Source of the DNA: Lentisalinibacter sp964602525
GTDB lineage: Bacteria > Pseudomonadota > Gammaproteobacteria > Steroidobacterales > Woeseiaceae
Length of the DNA: 22,548 bases
Assembly (NCBI GenBank): GCA_964602525.1
Contig: CAZRSA010000035.1
Location: 1 to 22,548, forward strand
Direction: 5' to 3'
In this document: in pieces, positions 8,412 through 16,119 of the stretch
Layout: each line of letters begins with the position of its first letter
Numbering within the stretch: the stretch's first letter is position 1
Position numbers and translations under genes: made by a program
Notes under the pieces: model-generated
The model's database searches: none
What the model was told of the DNA's origin: nothing
Seen by the model: only the letters and a program-made list of their open reading frames with translations

Positions 8412-9486
8412 GCGGCCCCGCAGCCGACGTCGGAAGGCCGGCGGGCGCGTGAGCGCCGCCGGCCTTTTTCGTGGCGATCCGCGGGCGATTCAGCCCGCGG
8501 CGGCCCCCGGGGTCGGCGAGGGCGTCATCGAACCACGCTAGCAGACGCTCGGGCATCCAGTAGCGGGGCCGCCAGGGTGCCGGGCCCGTGACGAAGCCGA
8601 TGTGGCCGCCCGCCGCGGTGATTTCCAGCCGCAGGGCATCGGGCAGGCTTGGCGGGTCCGGTATGACCGCCGCGCTCATGAACGGGTCGTCCCGGGCGTT
8701 CAGCATCAGGGTCGGCGTCCGGATGGCGCCGAGATAGCGCCCGGAGGAGCATTCGCCGTAGTAGTGGGCCGCATCGCGGAAGCCGTGCAACGGTGCGGTG
8801 ACGATGTCGTCGAAGGCCACGAAATCCCGCGCTCGGACGGCGGCCGGCCAGTCGAACGGCGCGGTCTCCGGCGTGAATTTCCGCCGCATTGCCGCCTTCA
8901 TCCGCCGCAGCAGGTACCAGCGGTAGAAGCGGGAGAAGCCCCGGTTCAGCGCCTCGGCCGAATCGTGCAGGTCGAAGGGCACCGAGACGGCGGCGGCGGC
9001 CGTGAAGGGGCTGCGGCCGCCTTCCTCCCCCAGGTATTTCAGCAGCACGTTGCCGCCCAGGGAGTAGCCGGCCGCAATGAAGCGGCTGCCGGCGCACTCC
9101 CCGGCGAGACGCCCCATGAAGTGGCGCAGATCTCCGGTTTCTCCGGCATGATAGCGGCGGGGCAGGCGGTTGCGCCGCTCGCCGCAGTCCCGGGCGTGCA
9201 AGACCACGAGACTCCAGCCCCGTGCAGCCGCCGCCGGCACCATCATGCGGGCGTAGGTAGCGTCGCTGGAGCCCTCGAGACCGTGCAGCAGCACCAGGGT
9301 GACCTCCGCATCGGCCGCAGGCCGGCCGTGCCAATGGGCCTCCACGAAGTCGCCATCCGGCAGCTCGACCACTTCCCGGCGCCAGCGCGGCGCCGGCACC
9401 CGACACAGCGGCGAGCTCGTGTACAGTGTCTGGGCGTGGCGGTTCGTGAGCCAGGGCGGGGGCTGGAAAGGGGCTGGCATATCCAT
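8383..9486 (-). CDS. yheT: Alpha/beta-fold hydrolase, YheT family
   Basis: This is a serine hydrolase of the YheT/COG0429 type, a family of predicted esterases without a firmly known substrate. With the start at 9486 the product is 367 residues. It shows WLTNRHAQTL, ELPDGDFVEAHW, the oxyanion-region HGLEGSS, RRYHAGETGD, the nucleophile elbow GYSLGGN with Ser142, the acid region ARDDPFM (Asp266/267) and GGHIGF with His295, so the triad is intact. ATGs at 9519, 9492, 9486 and 9480 are all possible; none has a good ribosome-binding site, and 9486 is a compromise. The last 30 or so residues are a low-complexity Ala/Pro/Arg tail beyond the family's usual end, encoded across the pnp terminator. An intrinsic terminator lies just upstream of the start region, so expression may be attenuated. 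Confidence 0.85.
   Translation of the reverse strand: MDMPAPFQPPPWLTNRHAQTLYTSSPLCRVPAPRWRREVVELPDGDFVEAHWHGRPAADAEVTLVLLHGLEGSSDATYARMMVPAAAARGWSLVVLHARDCGERRNRLPRRYHAGETGDLRHFMGRLAGECAGSRFIAAGYSLGGNVLLKYLGEEGGRSPFTAAAAVSVPFDLHDSAEALNRGFSRFYRWYLLRRMKAAMRRKFTPETAPFDWPAAVRARDFVAFDDIVTAPLHGFRDAAHYYGECSSGRYLGAIRTPTLMLNARDDPFMSAAVIPDPPSLPDALRLEITAAGGHIGFVTGPAPWRPRYWMPERLLAWFDDALADPGGRRGLNRPRIATKKAGGAHAPAGLPTSAAGPLRRRPPPSC
8436..8469 (+). terminator. Rho-independent terminator after pnp
   Basis: GGCCGGCGGGCGC (8436-8448) pairs with GCGCCGCCGGCC (8453-8464) around a GTGA loop, with one bulged G, and is followed by TTTTT. This is a strong intrinsic terminator for the rimP-pnp transcript. It lies inside the antisense reading frame of the convergent hydrolase. 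Confidence 0.88.
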
Positions 9487-9519
9487 GCGCATGCGGGTCC
9501 GCGGCTGTCTGCCGGGCAT

Positions 9520-9549
9520 AAAAAAGGCCCCTCGCAAGCGCGAGGGGCC
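9520..9549 (-). terminator. Intrinsic terminator between phaR and yheT
   Basis: Read on the - strand, GGCCCCTCGC (9549-9540) pairs with GCGAGGGGCC (9535-9526), a perfect 10-bp GC-rich stem around a four-base loop, followed by six T (9525-9520). It can end the phaR transcript or the short transcript proposed at 9520-9620. It lies just before the hydrolase start codons. Confidence 0.85.
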
Positions 9550-9620
9550 AGCCAATCGGAGTGTTGCACTCCTTCAGGCATGTGCAGCAGGTAGCGGGGG
9601 AGCATGAAGCCTGCTGCAGT
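9520..9620 (-). ncRNA. Candidate small RNA or attenuator leader upstream of yheT
   Basis: About 100 nt run between a promoter-like site (9625-9653) and a strong terminator (9520-9549). The RNA would begin with a 9-bp stem, TGCAGCAGG (9618-9610) with CCTGCTGCA (9591-9583), then a small GGAGT/ACTCC stem-loop (about 9573-9559), then the terminator hairpin. It matches no RNA family that I recognise; I checked by eye for SRP RNA core bases and tRNA features and saw none. It also contains a short open frame starting MLPRYLLHMPEGV, so an attenuator with a leader peptide for yheT is a second reading. Confidence 0.35.
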
Positions 9621-9624
9621 GCAC

Positions 9625-9653
9625 AAATTAGGCTATCGCAGGGTCGGTGTCAA
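9625..9653 (-). promoter_or_regulatory. Sigma70-like promoter downstream of phaR
   Basis: On the - strand TTGACA (9653-9648), a perfect -35, is separated by 17 bp from TAATTT (9630-9625), a moderate -10. Transcription would start near 9617-9620. The site lies in the gap after the phaR stop, so it would drive the putative small RNA and, by readthrough, yheT. Confidence 0.5.
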
Positions 9654-9672
9654 CCCCTCGCGGGCAGGAAAT

Positions 9673-10167
9673 TCAACGCTCGTTGTCCCGCTTGTCCTCC
9701 TCGTTCTCGTCTTCCTTCCGGGTGCCCGTCAGCGTACGGAAAATCTCCTCCTGCACGGACTTCCAGCGGGCGTAATTGCGCTGGGTGACGCCCGCCACGG
9801 CCGCCACGGGGTCGACGCCCACCACTTTCTTGACCTGGGTGCGCACCTGTTTCTGCTGGTTCAGGAACAGCTTCAGACTCTGCTCCAGGTAGGTGCTGAC
9901 GAAGTTCGGCATGGCGCTGGAGTAGGCGCGGATGATCTGGGACAGGAAATCCTGGCTCATGATCGGCTCGCCCTGAGCCTCCTGCTCGCTGATCACCTGC
10001 AGCAGGATGCTCCGCGTGATGTCGTCGCCGGACTTCTTGTCGATGACCATGAAGTCCTCTTTCTCCAGCACCAGCCGCCTGATGTCGGCCAGCGTGATAT
10101 AGCGGCTCTCCTCGGTGTCGTAGAGCCGGCGGTTCGGGTACTTCTTGATGATTCGGGTTTCACTCAT
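9673..10167 (-). CDS. phaR: Polyhydroxyalkanoate synthesis repressor PhaR
   Basis: PhaR represses phasin and PHA-synthesis genes and is titrated by binding to nascent polyhydroxyalkanoate granules. The 164-residue product begins MSETRIIKKYPNRRLYDTEESRYITL, the hallmark of the PHB/PHA accumulation regulator DNA-binding domain (about 4-63). The second PHB_acc segment (about 70-115) shows MSQDFLSQIIRAYSSAMPNFVSTYLEQSL. The C terminus is a short, highly charged tail. The ATG at 10167 has only a weak ribosome-binding site. It lies 54 bp after gluQ on the same strand and may be co-transcribed with dksA-gluQ. No PHA synthase or phasin gene is in this window, so the link to PHA is family knowledge. 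Confidence 0.93.
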   Translation of the reverse strand: MSETRIIKKYPNRRLYDTEESRYITLADIRRLVLEKEDFMVIDKKSGDDITRSILLQVISEQEAQGEPIMSQDFLSQIIRAYSSAMPNFVSTYLEQSLKLFLNQQKQVRTQVKKVVGVDPVAAVAGVTQRNYARWKSVQEEIFRTLTGTRKEDENEEDKRDNER

Positions 10168-10221
10168 TGTCGTAAGATAGCCGATTTTGCTGCATAGCGG
10201 AAAGACCCCCGCCGGTCCCGC

Positions 10222-11127
10222 TCAGAGTGCGGGAACGCGGGTCAGCAACCGCAGCCGTTCGGGCCGCCAGTGGGCCACGGCCCAGTCCCAGACGGCCTCC
10301 GGTGCTTCCTGCGCGAGGCCCGGGGGCGGCGCCTGGCGCAGGCACTCCAGTGCCCGGCACAGCGTTGGCGCGACGGTTTCCGGATCGAGGGCCGGCGCCG
10401 CCGTCTGCTTGCTCAGTTTCTCTCCGACGGGGTCCACGGCGATGGGGATGTGCATGTAGGTGGGTGTCGGCAGGCCGAGGAGCCGCTGGAGGTGGACCTG
10501 GCGGGGCGTGGAGTCCAGCAGGTCCACCCCGCGCACCACGTCGGTGACGCCGTCGACGGCATCGTCGATCACCACGGCGAGCTGGTAGGCGATCAAGCCG
10601 TCGCGCCGACGGATCACGAAATCGCCAAGCTCGCTCTCCAGGCGCTGCTCGATGCGACCCTGCAGCCGATCCAAAACGACGATGGGCTCGTCGCCGGTGC
10701 GCACCCGCACGGCACGGGCGCCGCTGCCGCCGCCATCGCGGCAGGTGCCGGGATAGATCGGCCCCATGGCGCCGTGGCGCGCCGTTCGGGCCAGTATGCG
10801 CCGGGTGCAGCGGCAGGGATAGGCGAGCCCCCCGGCCCGGAGGCGTTCCAGGGCCGCGCGATGGCGCTCCTCGTTGCGGCTCTGGCGCAGCACCGGGCCG
10901 TCCCAGCGGAAGCCATAGGCCTCCAGGCAGTGGACGATTGCCTCTGCGGCGCCGGCCTCTTCCCGCGGCGGATCGATGTCCTCGATCCTGAGCAGCCAGC
11001 GTCCTCCGCGCACCCGTGCCTCGAGATAGCTGGCCACGGCGGCCAGCAGGGAACCGAAATGCAGGGGACCCGTGGGGGAGGGGGCGAAACGGCCCACGTA
11101 GGGCGCAGCGGCGGGCCCGGCGTTCAA
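10222..11127 (-). CDS. gluQ: Glutamyl-Q tRNA(Asp) synthetase
   Basis: GluQ-RS is a truncated GluRS-like enzyme lacking the anticodon-binding domain. It activates glutamate and attaches it to the queuosine base at position 34 of tRNA(Asp). The start is TTG at 11127, supported by GGAG five bases upstream and by the family N terminus YVGRFAPSPTGPLHFGSL. The HIGH-like motif HFGS is at 23-26 and the KMSKS-like KLSKQ at 237-241. The zinc ligands Cys105, Cys107, Tyr125 and Cys129 are all present (CRCTRR...YPGTCR). Length is 301 residues. It follows dksA by 34 bp, the standard dksA-gluQ arrangement. The queF gene upstream makes the queuosine precursor, so the cluster joins queuosine synthesis and use. 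Confidence 0.95.
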   Translation of the reverse strand: MNAGPAAAPYVGRFAPSPTGPLHFGSLLAAVASYLEARVRGGRWLLRIEDIDPPREEAGAAEAIVHCLEAYGFRWDGPVLRQSRNEERHRAALERLRAGGLAYPCRCTRRILARTARHGAMGPIYPGTCRDGGGSGARAVRVRTGDEPIVVLDRLQGRIEQRLESELGDFVIRRRDGLIAYQLAVVIDDAVDGVTDVVRGVDLLDSTPRQVHLQRLLGLPTPTYMHIPIAVDPVGEKLSKQTAAPALDPETVAPTLCRALECLRQAPPPGLAQEAPEAVWDWAVAHWRPERLRLLTRVPAL

Positions 11128-11161
11128 TTCGGCTCCGTACGCGCCGTTGGCGCCGGGAAAC

Positions 11162-11920
11162 TCAGCGGTACTGGTCGTCCCGGTCGCGGAACTGCCGCTC
11201 GGCCAGCTCCCGGCGCTCCTGGGCCTCCAGGCAGAGCGTGGCCACCGGACGGGCCTCCAGGCGTTTCAGCCCGATCTCCTCGCCGGTTTCCTCGCAGTAG
11301 CCGTAGGTGCCCTCGTCGATACGGTTCAGCGCCGCGTCGATCTTGCGCAGCAGCTTGCGCTCGCGGTCCCGGGTGCGCAGCTCCAGGCCGAACTCTGACT
11401 CCTGGGTGGCCCGGTCACTCGGGTCGGGGAAGTTGGCCGCCTCGTCCTGCATGTGATGGACGGTTCGGTCGACCTCCTCCATCAGCTCGCGTTTCCAGGC
11501 GCTCAGGATCTGGCGGAAGTGCTCCAGCTGCCCGGAGCTCATATATTCCTCGCCCCGCCTGGGCTTGTAAGGCTCCAGGCCATGCAGCGGACCGGACAGG
11601 ACCTCCGAACGGCTCCGCGTACGCTTCTTCTTCTTCACCGCCTTCTTCTTTGCCGGGGCCTTCTTCGCGGTCTTCTTGGCGGCTTTCTTCTTGCTCGCGG
11701 TCTTCTTCGCGGCGCCCTTCTTCTTCACCGCCTTCTTCTTGGCCGGGGCCTTCTTCGCGGCTTTCTTCTTGCCGGCAGCCTTCTTACTGGCTGCCTTCTT
11801 CTTCGCTACTTTCCTGGTGACCTTCTTCTTCGCCGCCGTCTTCTTGCGCGTCGTGGCCGCCTTCTTGGCAGCTGTCTTCTTGCGGCTCTTGGCCTTCGTT
11901 GCCTTCTTCTTTGCAGGCAT
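11162..11920 (-). CDS. dksA: DksA-family RNA polymerase-binding factor with histone-H1-like tail
   Basis: DksA binds the RNA polymerase secondary channel and works with ppGpp in the stringent response. I chose the ATG at 11920 of two adjacent ATGs because GGAGG lies six bases before it. The product is 252 residues against 151 in E. coli. Residues 1-100 are almost only Lys, Ala, Thr and Val (KKAPAKKKAVKKK occurs twice), like histone H1 C-terminal tails and AlgP. The DksA part begins near 115 and has the coiled-coil tip DPSDRA (Asp166, Asp169, Ala171) intact. Of the four zinc ligands only Cys209 and Cys230 remain; the partners are Thr212 and Ala233. From memory this C/T/C/A pattern matches the zinc-independent DksA2 of Pseudomonas aeruginosa. 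Whether the cell also has a standard DksA cannot be told here. Confidence 0.9.
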   Translation of the reverse strand: MPAKKKATKAKSRKKTAAKKAATTRKKTAAKKKVTRKVAKKKAASKKAAGKKKAAKKAPAKKKAVKKKGAAKKTASKKKAAKKTAKKAPAKKKAVKKKKRTRSRSEVLSGPLHGLEPYKPRRGEEYMSSGQLEHFRQILSAWKRELMEEVDRTVHHMQDEAANFPDPSDRATQESEFGLELRTRDRERKLLRKIDAALNRIDEGTYGYCEETGEEIGLKRLEARPVATLCLEAQERRELAERQFRDRDDQYR

Positions 11921-11956
11921 CATGACCCTCCGGGAAAGGCGCGTCAAAAGCGCGGG

Positions 11957-11984
11957 ATTATACATCCAATCCGCGCGCTGGAAA
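11957..11984 (-). promoter_or_regulatory. Sigma70-like promoter for dksA-gluQ
   Basis: On the - strand a perfect TATAAT (11962-11957) lies 16 bp after TTTCCA (11984-11979). Transcription would start near 11950, giving a leader of about 30 nt that contains the GGAGG ribosome-binding site of dksA. The gap between queF and dksA is otherwise empty. Confidence 0.6.
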
Positions 11985-12046
11985 GCGGCATTTCCCGCTT
12001 TTTTGCGGGCGGAAATACGACGCCTCTAGATCGGGCGGGCAGGCCC

Positions 12047-12478
12047 TCAGTCGGCGCCTGCCGCGGGGGGCAGGACCACCGGTATGCCGGGGTCCCAGTC
12101 GGCGCGCCGGTGCTCCACCACCACCTCCGTGTAGACGCCGCCGCGGACGTTGAAATCGGCGGTCAGCCGCAGGAAGCGCGGGTCCGTGGCCGCCACCAGG
12201 TCCTCCAGGATCCGGTTCGTGACCGCCTCGTGGAAGGCACCTTCGTCGCGGAACGACCACACGTACAGCTTCAGCGATTTCAGCTCGACGCAGCGGGCGT
12301 CGGGGACGTACTCGAGGTACAGCGTGGCGAAGTCCGGCTGGCCGGTCTTCGGACACAGGCAGGTGAACTCCGGGACCGTTATCCGGATGGTATAATCCCG
12401 GCCCGGATTGGGGTTTTCGAACGTCTCCAGCTGCTTGCTCGGGCGCGCCGCGGCGCCCGCTGAACGACTCTCGTTCAT
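12047..12478 (-). CDS. queF: NADPH-dependent 7-cyano-7-deazaguanine reductase QueF
   Basis: QueF reduces preQ0 to preQ1, the nitrile-to-amine step of queuosine biosynthesis. The 143-residue product is the short, unimodular (YkvM-type) form of the tunnelling fold, unlike the longer bimodular E. coli enzyme. The motif PEFTCLCPKTGQPDF carries the catalytic Cys42, which forms the thioimide with substrate, and the proton-donor Asp49. The NADPH-binding QueF motif is ELKSLKLY at 65-72. The ATG at 12478 has AGGAG 11 bases upstream. It is divergent from smc across a 115-bp gap and lies upstream of dksA-gluQ, whose GluQ-RS acts on the queuosine made by this pathway. Confidence 0.95.
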   Translation of the reverse strand: MNESRSAGAAARPSKQLETFENPNPGRDYTIRITVPEFTCLCPKTGQPDFATLYLEYVPDARCVELKSLKLYVWSFRDEGAFHEAVTNRILEDLVAATDPRFLRLTADFNVRGGVYTEVVVEHRRADWDPGIPVVLPPAAGAD

Positions 12479-12593
12479 CGGATTCAGTGCTCCTCGTGTG
12501 GTGCGCCGGCGACGAGTTTCACCATAATCGTCACCGCCCGGAATTTACTTTACACTACCGCGTTTTGGCGGGCTAATGCCGTAAGATCACGAG

Positions 12594-15500
12594 ATGCGAC
12601 TGAGCAAAATCAAGCTGGCCGGCTTCAAGTCCTTCGTGGATCCCACCACCATCTCGTTTCCGAGCAACCTCGTCGGCGTCGTGGGGCCGAACGGTTGCGG
12701 CAAGTCGAACGTCATCGACGCGGTGCGCTGGGTGATGGGCGAGAGTTCGGCGAGCCGCCTGCGCGGCGACTCCATCACCGACGTGATCTTCAACGGCTCA
12801 AGTGCCCGCAAGCCGGTCGGGGCGGCCACCATCGAGCTGCTGTTCGACAACGCCGACGCCACCATCGGCGGCCAGTACGCCAAGTTCTCGGAGATCTCCA
12901 TCAAGCGTTCCGTCTCCCGCGACGGCATCTCCACCTATTTCCTGAACGGCACCCGCTGCCGGCGCAAGGACATCACCCACGTATTCCTCGGCACCGGCCT
13001 CGGGCCGCGCAGCTACTCGATCATCGAGCAGGGCATGATCTCGCGCCTGATCGAGGCCAAGCCGGAGGAGTTGCGCGTGTACCTGGAAGAGGCCGCCGGC
13101 ATCTCCAAGTACAAGGACCGGCGCCGGGAGACCGAGAACCGGATACGTCACACCAAGGACAACCTCGAGCGCCTGGCCGACCTGGTGGACGAGGTGGACA
13201 AACAGCTGAAGCACCTCGACCGTCAGGCCAGGACCGCGGAGCGCTACAAGCGGCTGAAGGCGGAAGAGCGCCGTACCCGCGCCGAACTCCTGGCCCTCAA
13301 GCTGCGCGATCTCGACGCCCGCGCCGCAGAGCAGGAACGCCGGCAGGCGGAGAAGGAAAATGCGCTGCAGGCGGCCATCGCCGAGCAGCGGCGCATCGAA
13401 GCGGCCATGGAGCAGGCACGGGTAAGCCAGGGCGAGCGCAGTGAGACCTTCAACGAGATCCAGGGCCGCTACTACCGCATCGGTGCGGAGATCGCCCGGC
13501 TGGAGCAGTCCATCGAGCACGGCCGCGAGTTGCGCCAGCGCCAGGAGCAGGACCTGGAGCAGGCCCGCGCCGCCGCCCGGGAGATCGAGGATCACATCGA
13601 GCAGGACCGCAACGAACTCGATCAGCTCGAACTGGCGCTGAACGAACTCACACCGGACCTGGAGCAGGCCCGCAGCCGGGAGGCCGGCTCGGCACAGTCC
13701 CTGCAGCGCGCCGAGGAAGCCATGGCCGGCTGGCAGTCGCGCTGGGACGAGTTCGTGCGCCACGCGAGCGACGTGGAGCAGTCCGGCGAGGTGGAGCGCG
13801 CCCGGATCGAGCAGCTGGAAGGCCAGCTCGAGAAACTCACCCTGCGGCGCGAACGCATCGGTGAAGACGCGAAAGGCCTGTCGGTCGATGAGCAAAAGGA
13901 AGCTGTCTCCACGCTGGGCGGGGAAGAGCAGGCCCTGCGTCAGGCCGCCGAGGAGGCGGACGCCCGGGTGGGCGAACTGCGCCGGCAGATTGCGACCCTG
14001 CGCGAACAGGAAGCGCGTATCGCGCGCCACCTGGAGGCGCGCCGTGAAGAGTTGCAGAAGGCGAGCGGGCGCTACACGTCGCTGGAGGCCCTGCAGAAGG
14101 CGGCGCTCGGCGAGGCCGACGGCACCGTCGGCGGCTGGCTGGAGGCCGCGGGTCTGGCCGACCGGCCCAGGCTCGCCCAGCGCCTGAAGGTGGAGGATGG
14201 CTGGGAGCGCGCGGTGGAGACCGTGCTCGGTTCCTACCTGCAGGCGGTATGCGTGGACGACCTAGTGGCCGCTACCCGCTCGCTCGAGGAGCTGAACGAG
14301 GGATCGCTGATGCTCCTTGAGGGCCGTGAGAGTGCCCTGGGCGGCGACGAGGGCCGGCTCGCGGCCCGCGTCGGCGGGGCGCCGGAGGCCGTCCTGACGC
14401 AGCTCCGCCGCGTGCGCACGGCGGACTCGCTGCCTGCCGCCCTGGCGTTGCGGGACCGCCTGGAAGACAACGATTCGATCATTACCCGGGACGGTATCTG
14501 GCTCGGCCGCACCTGGCTCAGGGTAAACCGGGAAAAGGACGCGCGGGGCGGCATCCTGAAGCGCGAGCAGGAGATGCGCACGCTGAAGGACGAGCTGCGC
14601 GAGCAGCGGGTGCGGGTGGAGACGCTCGAGAAAACCCTGCACGACACGCGCCGGCGCCTCGAGAGCCTGGAGGAACAGCGCGAGTCCGTGCAGCAGGCAT
14701 CAGCCGACCGGCACCGCCGGCAGGCTGATGCACAGGCGCGGCTCGAGAGCGCCCGTTACCGGCTGTCCCAGATCGAGGAACGCATCGAATCGTTCCGCAG
14801 CGAGGTCGCGGACATCGATCGGGAACTGGAGGCCACCCGTCAGCGCCTGGAGGACAGCCGTCAGCGCCTCGAGCAGTCCCGGACGGACGTGGGGTCGCTC
14901 GAAAAGCAGCGTTCCGAACTTTCGTCCCAGCGCGAGCAGCTGCGAGGTGAACTCGCGCGCGTGCGCCAGCAGGCCGAGCAGGACCGCACGGAGACCCAGG
15001 CGATTGCGCTGCGCTACGAGTCGCGGCGCTCGTCCCGCGAGTCGGCGAGTCAGAGCCTGGCGCGCATGAAGTCACAGCTCGGCCAGTTCCACCAGCGCGA
15101 GGCCGCGCTGAAAGAACAGCTGGCCGCCGGCGAGGAGCCCATCCGGCGCCAGGAAGAGGCCCTGGAGGCGCAGCTGCGCGAGCGTGTGGAAGTCGAGGGC
15201 AGGCTGGCCGAGGCGCGCCGCGCGATGGAGGCCGTCGAAGCGGAGCTGCGCGAGCTCGATCAGCAGCGTCTGGCCAACGAGACCACCGTGGAGTCGGCGC
15301 GGCAGGCTGTCGATCAGGTTCGCATGGCCGCCCAGGAGGTCCGCGTGCGGCGCGAAGGCGTTGCCGAGCAATTCGGGGAGACCGGTTTCGAGCTGGAGAC
15401 CGTGCTGGCCGAGATGCCCGAAGGCGCGGCGGCCGATGCGTGGGAGGAGAACCTGCAGCGGCTCGGCGCCCGCATCGACCGCCTGGGGCCCATCAACCTG

Positions 15501-16097
15501 GCGGCGATCGACGAGTTCAAGGAACAGTCGGAACGCAAAGAATATCTGGACGCACAGCTGGCCGACCTCAACGAGGCCCTCGGCACGCTGGAGGGCGCCA
15601 TCCGCAAGATCGACAAGGAGACGCGCACCCGCTTCCGGGAAACCTACGACCAGGTGGACGCCGGCTTCAAGCGGCTGTTCCCGAAACTGTTCGGCGGCGG
15701 CCATGCCTATCTGGAGTTGACCGGAGAGGATCTCCTTTCGGCTGGCGTAACCGTGATGGCGCGGCCGCCGGGCAAGCGCAACAGCACGATTCATCTGCTC
15801 TCGGGCGGCGAGAAGGCACTGACCGCGGTCGCGCTCGTGTTCGCCATATTCGAGCTGAACCCGGCACCTTTCTGCATGCTCGACGAGGTCGACGCGCCGC
15901 TGGACGATGCCAACGTCGGACGCTTCTGCGACATCGTCAAGGAGATGGCGTCCCAGGTGCAGTTCGTGTTCATCACGCACAACAAGGTCACCATGGAGAT
16001 GGCACGCCAGCTCACCGGCGTCACCATGCAGGAACCCGGTGTCTCCCGCCTGGTGTCGGTGGATCTCGACGAGGCGGTGAAAATGGCGGCGAGCTGA
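12594..16097 (+). CDS. smc: Chromosome segregation ATPase SMC
   Basis: SMC is the core of bacterial condensin and organises and separates the origin regions with ScpA and ScpB. The 1167-residue product starts MRLSKIKLAGFKSF and has Walker A GPNGCGKS at 31-38. Two long Glu/Arg/Gln-rich coiled-coil arms surround a hinge domain at about 500-650. The C-terminal head has the ABC signature LSGGEK from residue 1069 and Walker B ending CMLDEVDAPLDD (Asp1097, Glu1098). The ATG at 12594 lacks a clear ribosome-binding site, though the N terminus fits the family well. Presence of SMC rather than MukB separates this organism from enterics. zipA follows after 22 bp, so the two are probably co-transcribed. 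Confidence 0.97.
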   Translation: MRLSKIKLAGFKSFVDPTTISFPSNLVGVVGPNGCGKSNVIDAVRWVMGESSASRLRGDSITDVIFNGSSARKPVGAATIELLFDNADATIGGQYAKFSEISIKRSVSRDGISTYFLNGTRCRRKDITHVFLGTGLGPRSYSIIEQGMISRLIEAKPEELRVYLEEAAGISKYKDRRRETENRIRHTKDNLERLADLVDEVDKQLKHLDRQARTAERYKRLKAEERRTRAELLALKLRDLDARAAEQERRQAEKENALQAAIAEQRRIEAAMEQARVSQGERSETFNEIQGRYYRIGAEIARLEQSIEHGRELRQRQEQDLEQARAAAREIEDHIEQDRNELDQLELALNELTPDLEQARSREAGSAQSLQRAEEAMAGWQSRWDEFVRHASDVEQSGEVERARIEQLEGQLEKLTLRRERIGEDAKGLSVDEQKEAVSTLGGEEQALRQAAEEADARVGELRRQIATLREQEARIARHLEARREELQKASGRYTSLEALQKAALGEADGTVGGWLEAAGLADRPRLAQRLKVEDGWERAVETVLGSYLQAVCVDDLVAATRSLEELNEGSLMLLEGRESALGGDEGRLAARVGGAPEAVLTQLRRVRTADSLPAALALRDRLEDNDSIITRDGIWLGRTWLRVNREKDARGGILKREQEMRTLKDELREQRVRVETLEKTLHDTRRRLESLEEQRESVQQASADRHRRQADAQARLESARYRLSQIEERIESFRSEVADIDRELEATRQRLEDSRQRLEQSRTDVGSLEKQRSELSSQREQLRGELARVRQQAEQDRTETQAIALRYESRRSSRESASQSLARMKSQLGQFHQREAALKEQLAAGEEPIRRQEEALEAQLRERVEVEGRLAEARRAMEAVEAELRELDQQRLANETTVESARQAVDQVRMAAQEVRVRREGVAEQFGETGFELETVLAEMPEGAAADAWEENLQRLGARIDRLGPINLAAIDEFKEQSERKEYLDAQLADLNEALGTLEGAIRKIDKETRTRFRETYDQVDAGFKRLFPKLFGGGHAYLELTGEDLLSAGVTVMARPPGKRNSTIHLLSGGEKALTAVALVFAIFELNPAPFCMLDEVDAPLDDANVGRFCDIVKEMASQVQFVFITHNKVTMEMARQLTGVTMQEPGVSRLVSVDLDEAVKMAAS

Positions 16098-16119
16098 TCC
16101 GGCGTCGCTGATCGTTGCG

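Noticed and set aside
9541..9660. tRNA or SRP RNA in the gap after phaR.
   Set aside because: No cloverleaf, no GTTC T-loop in place, and no SRP core bases; the stems fit only the small-RNA model.
11982..12004. AAAGCGG/CCGCTTT hairpin followed by T as a + strand terminator.
   Set aside because: No + strand gene ends here. Its stem overlaps the dksA -35 region, and on the - strand, where queF ends, there is no T-tract.
12391..12396. Perfect TATAAT on the + strand as a promoter for smc.
   Set aside because: It lies inside queF, about 200 bp before smc, and has no acceptable -35 at 16-18 bp.
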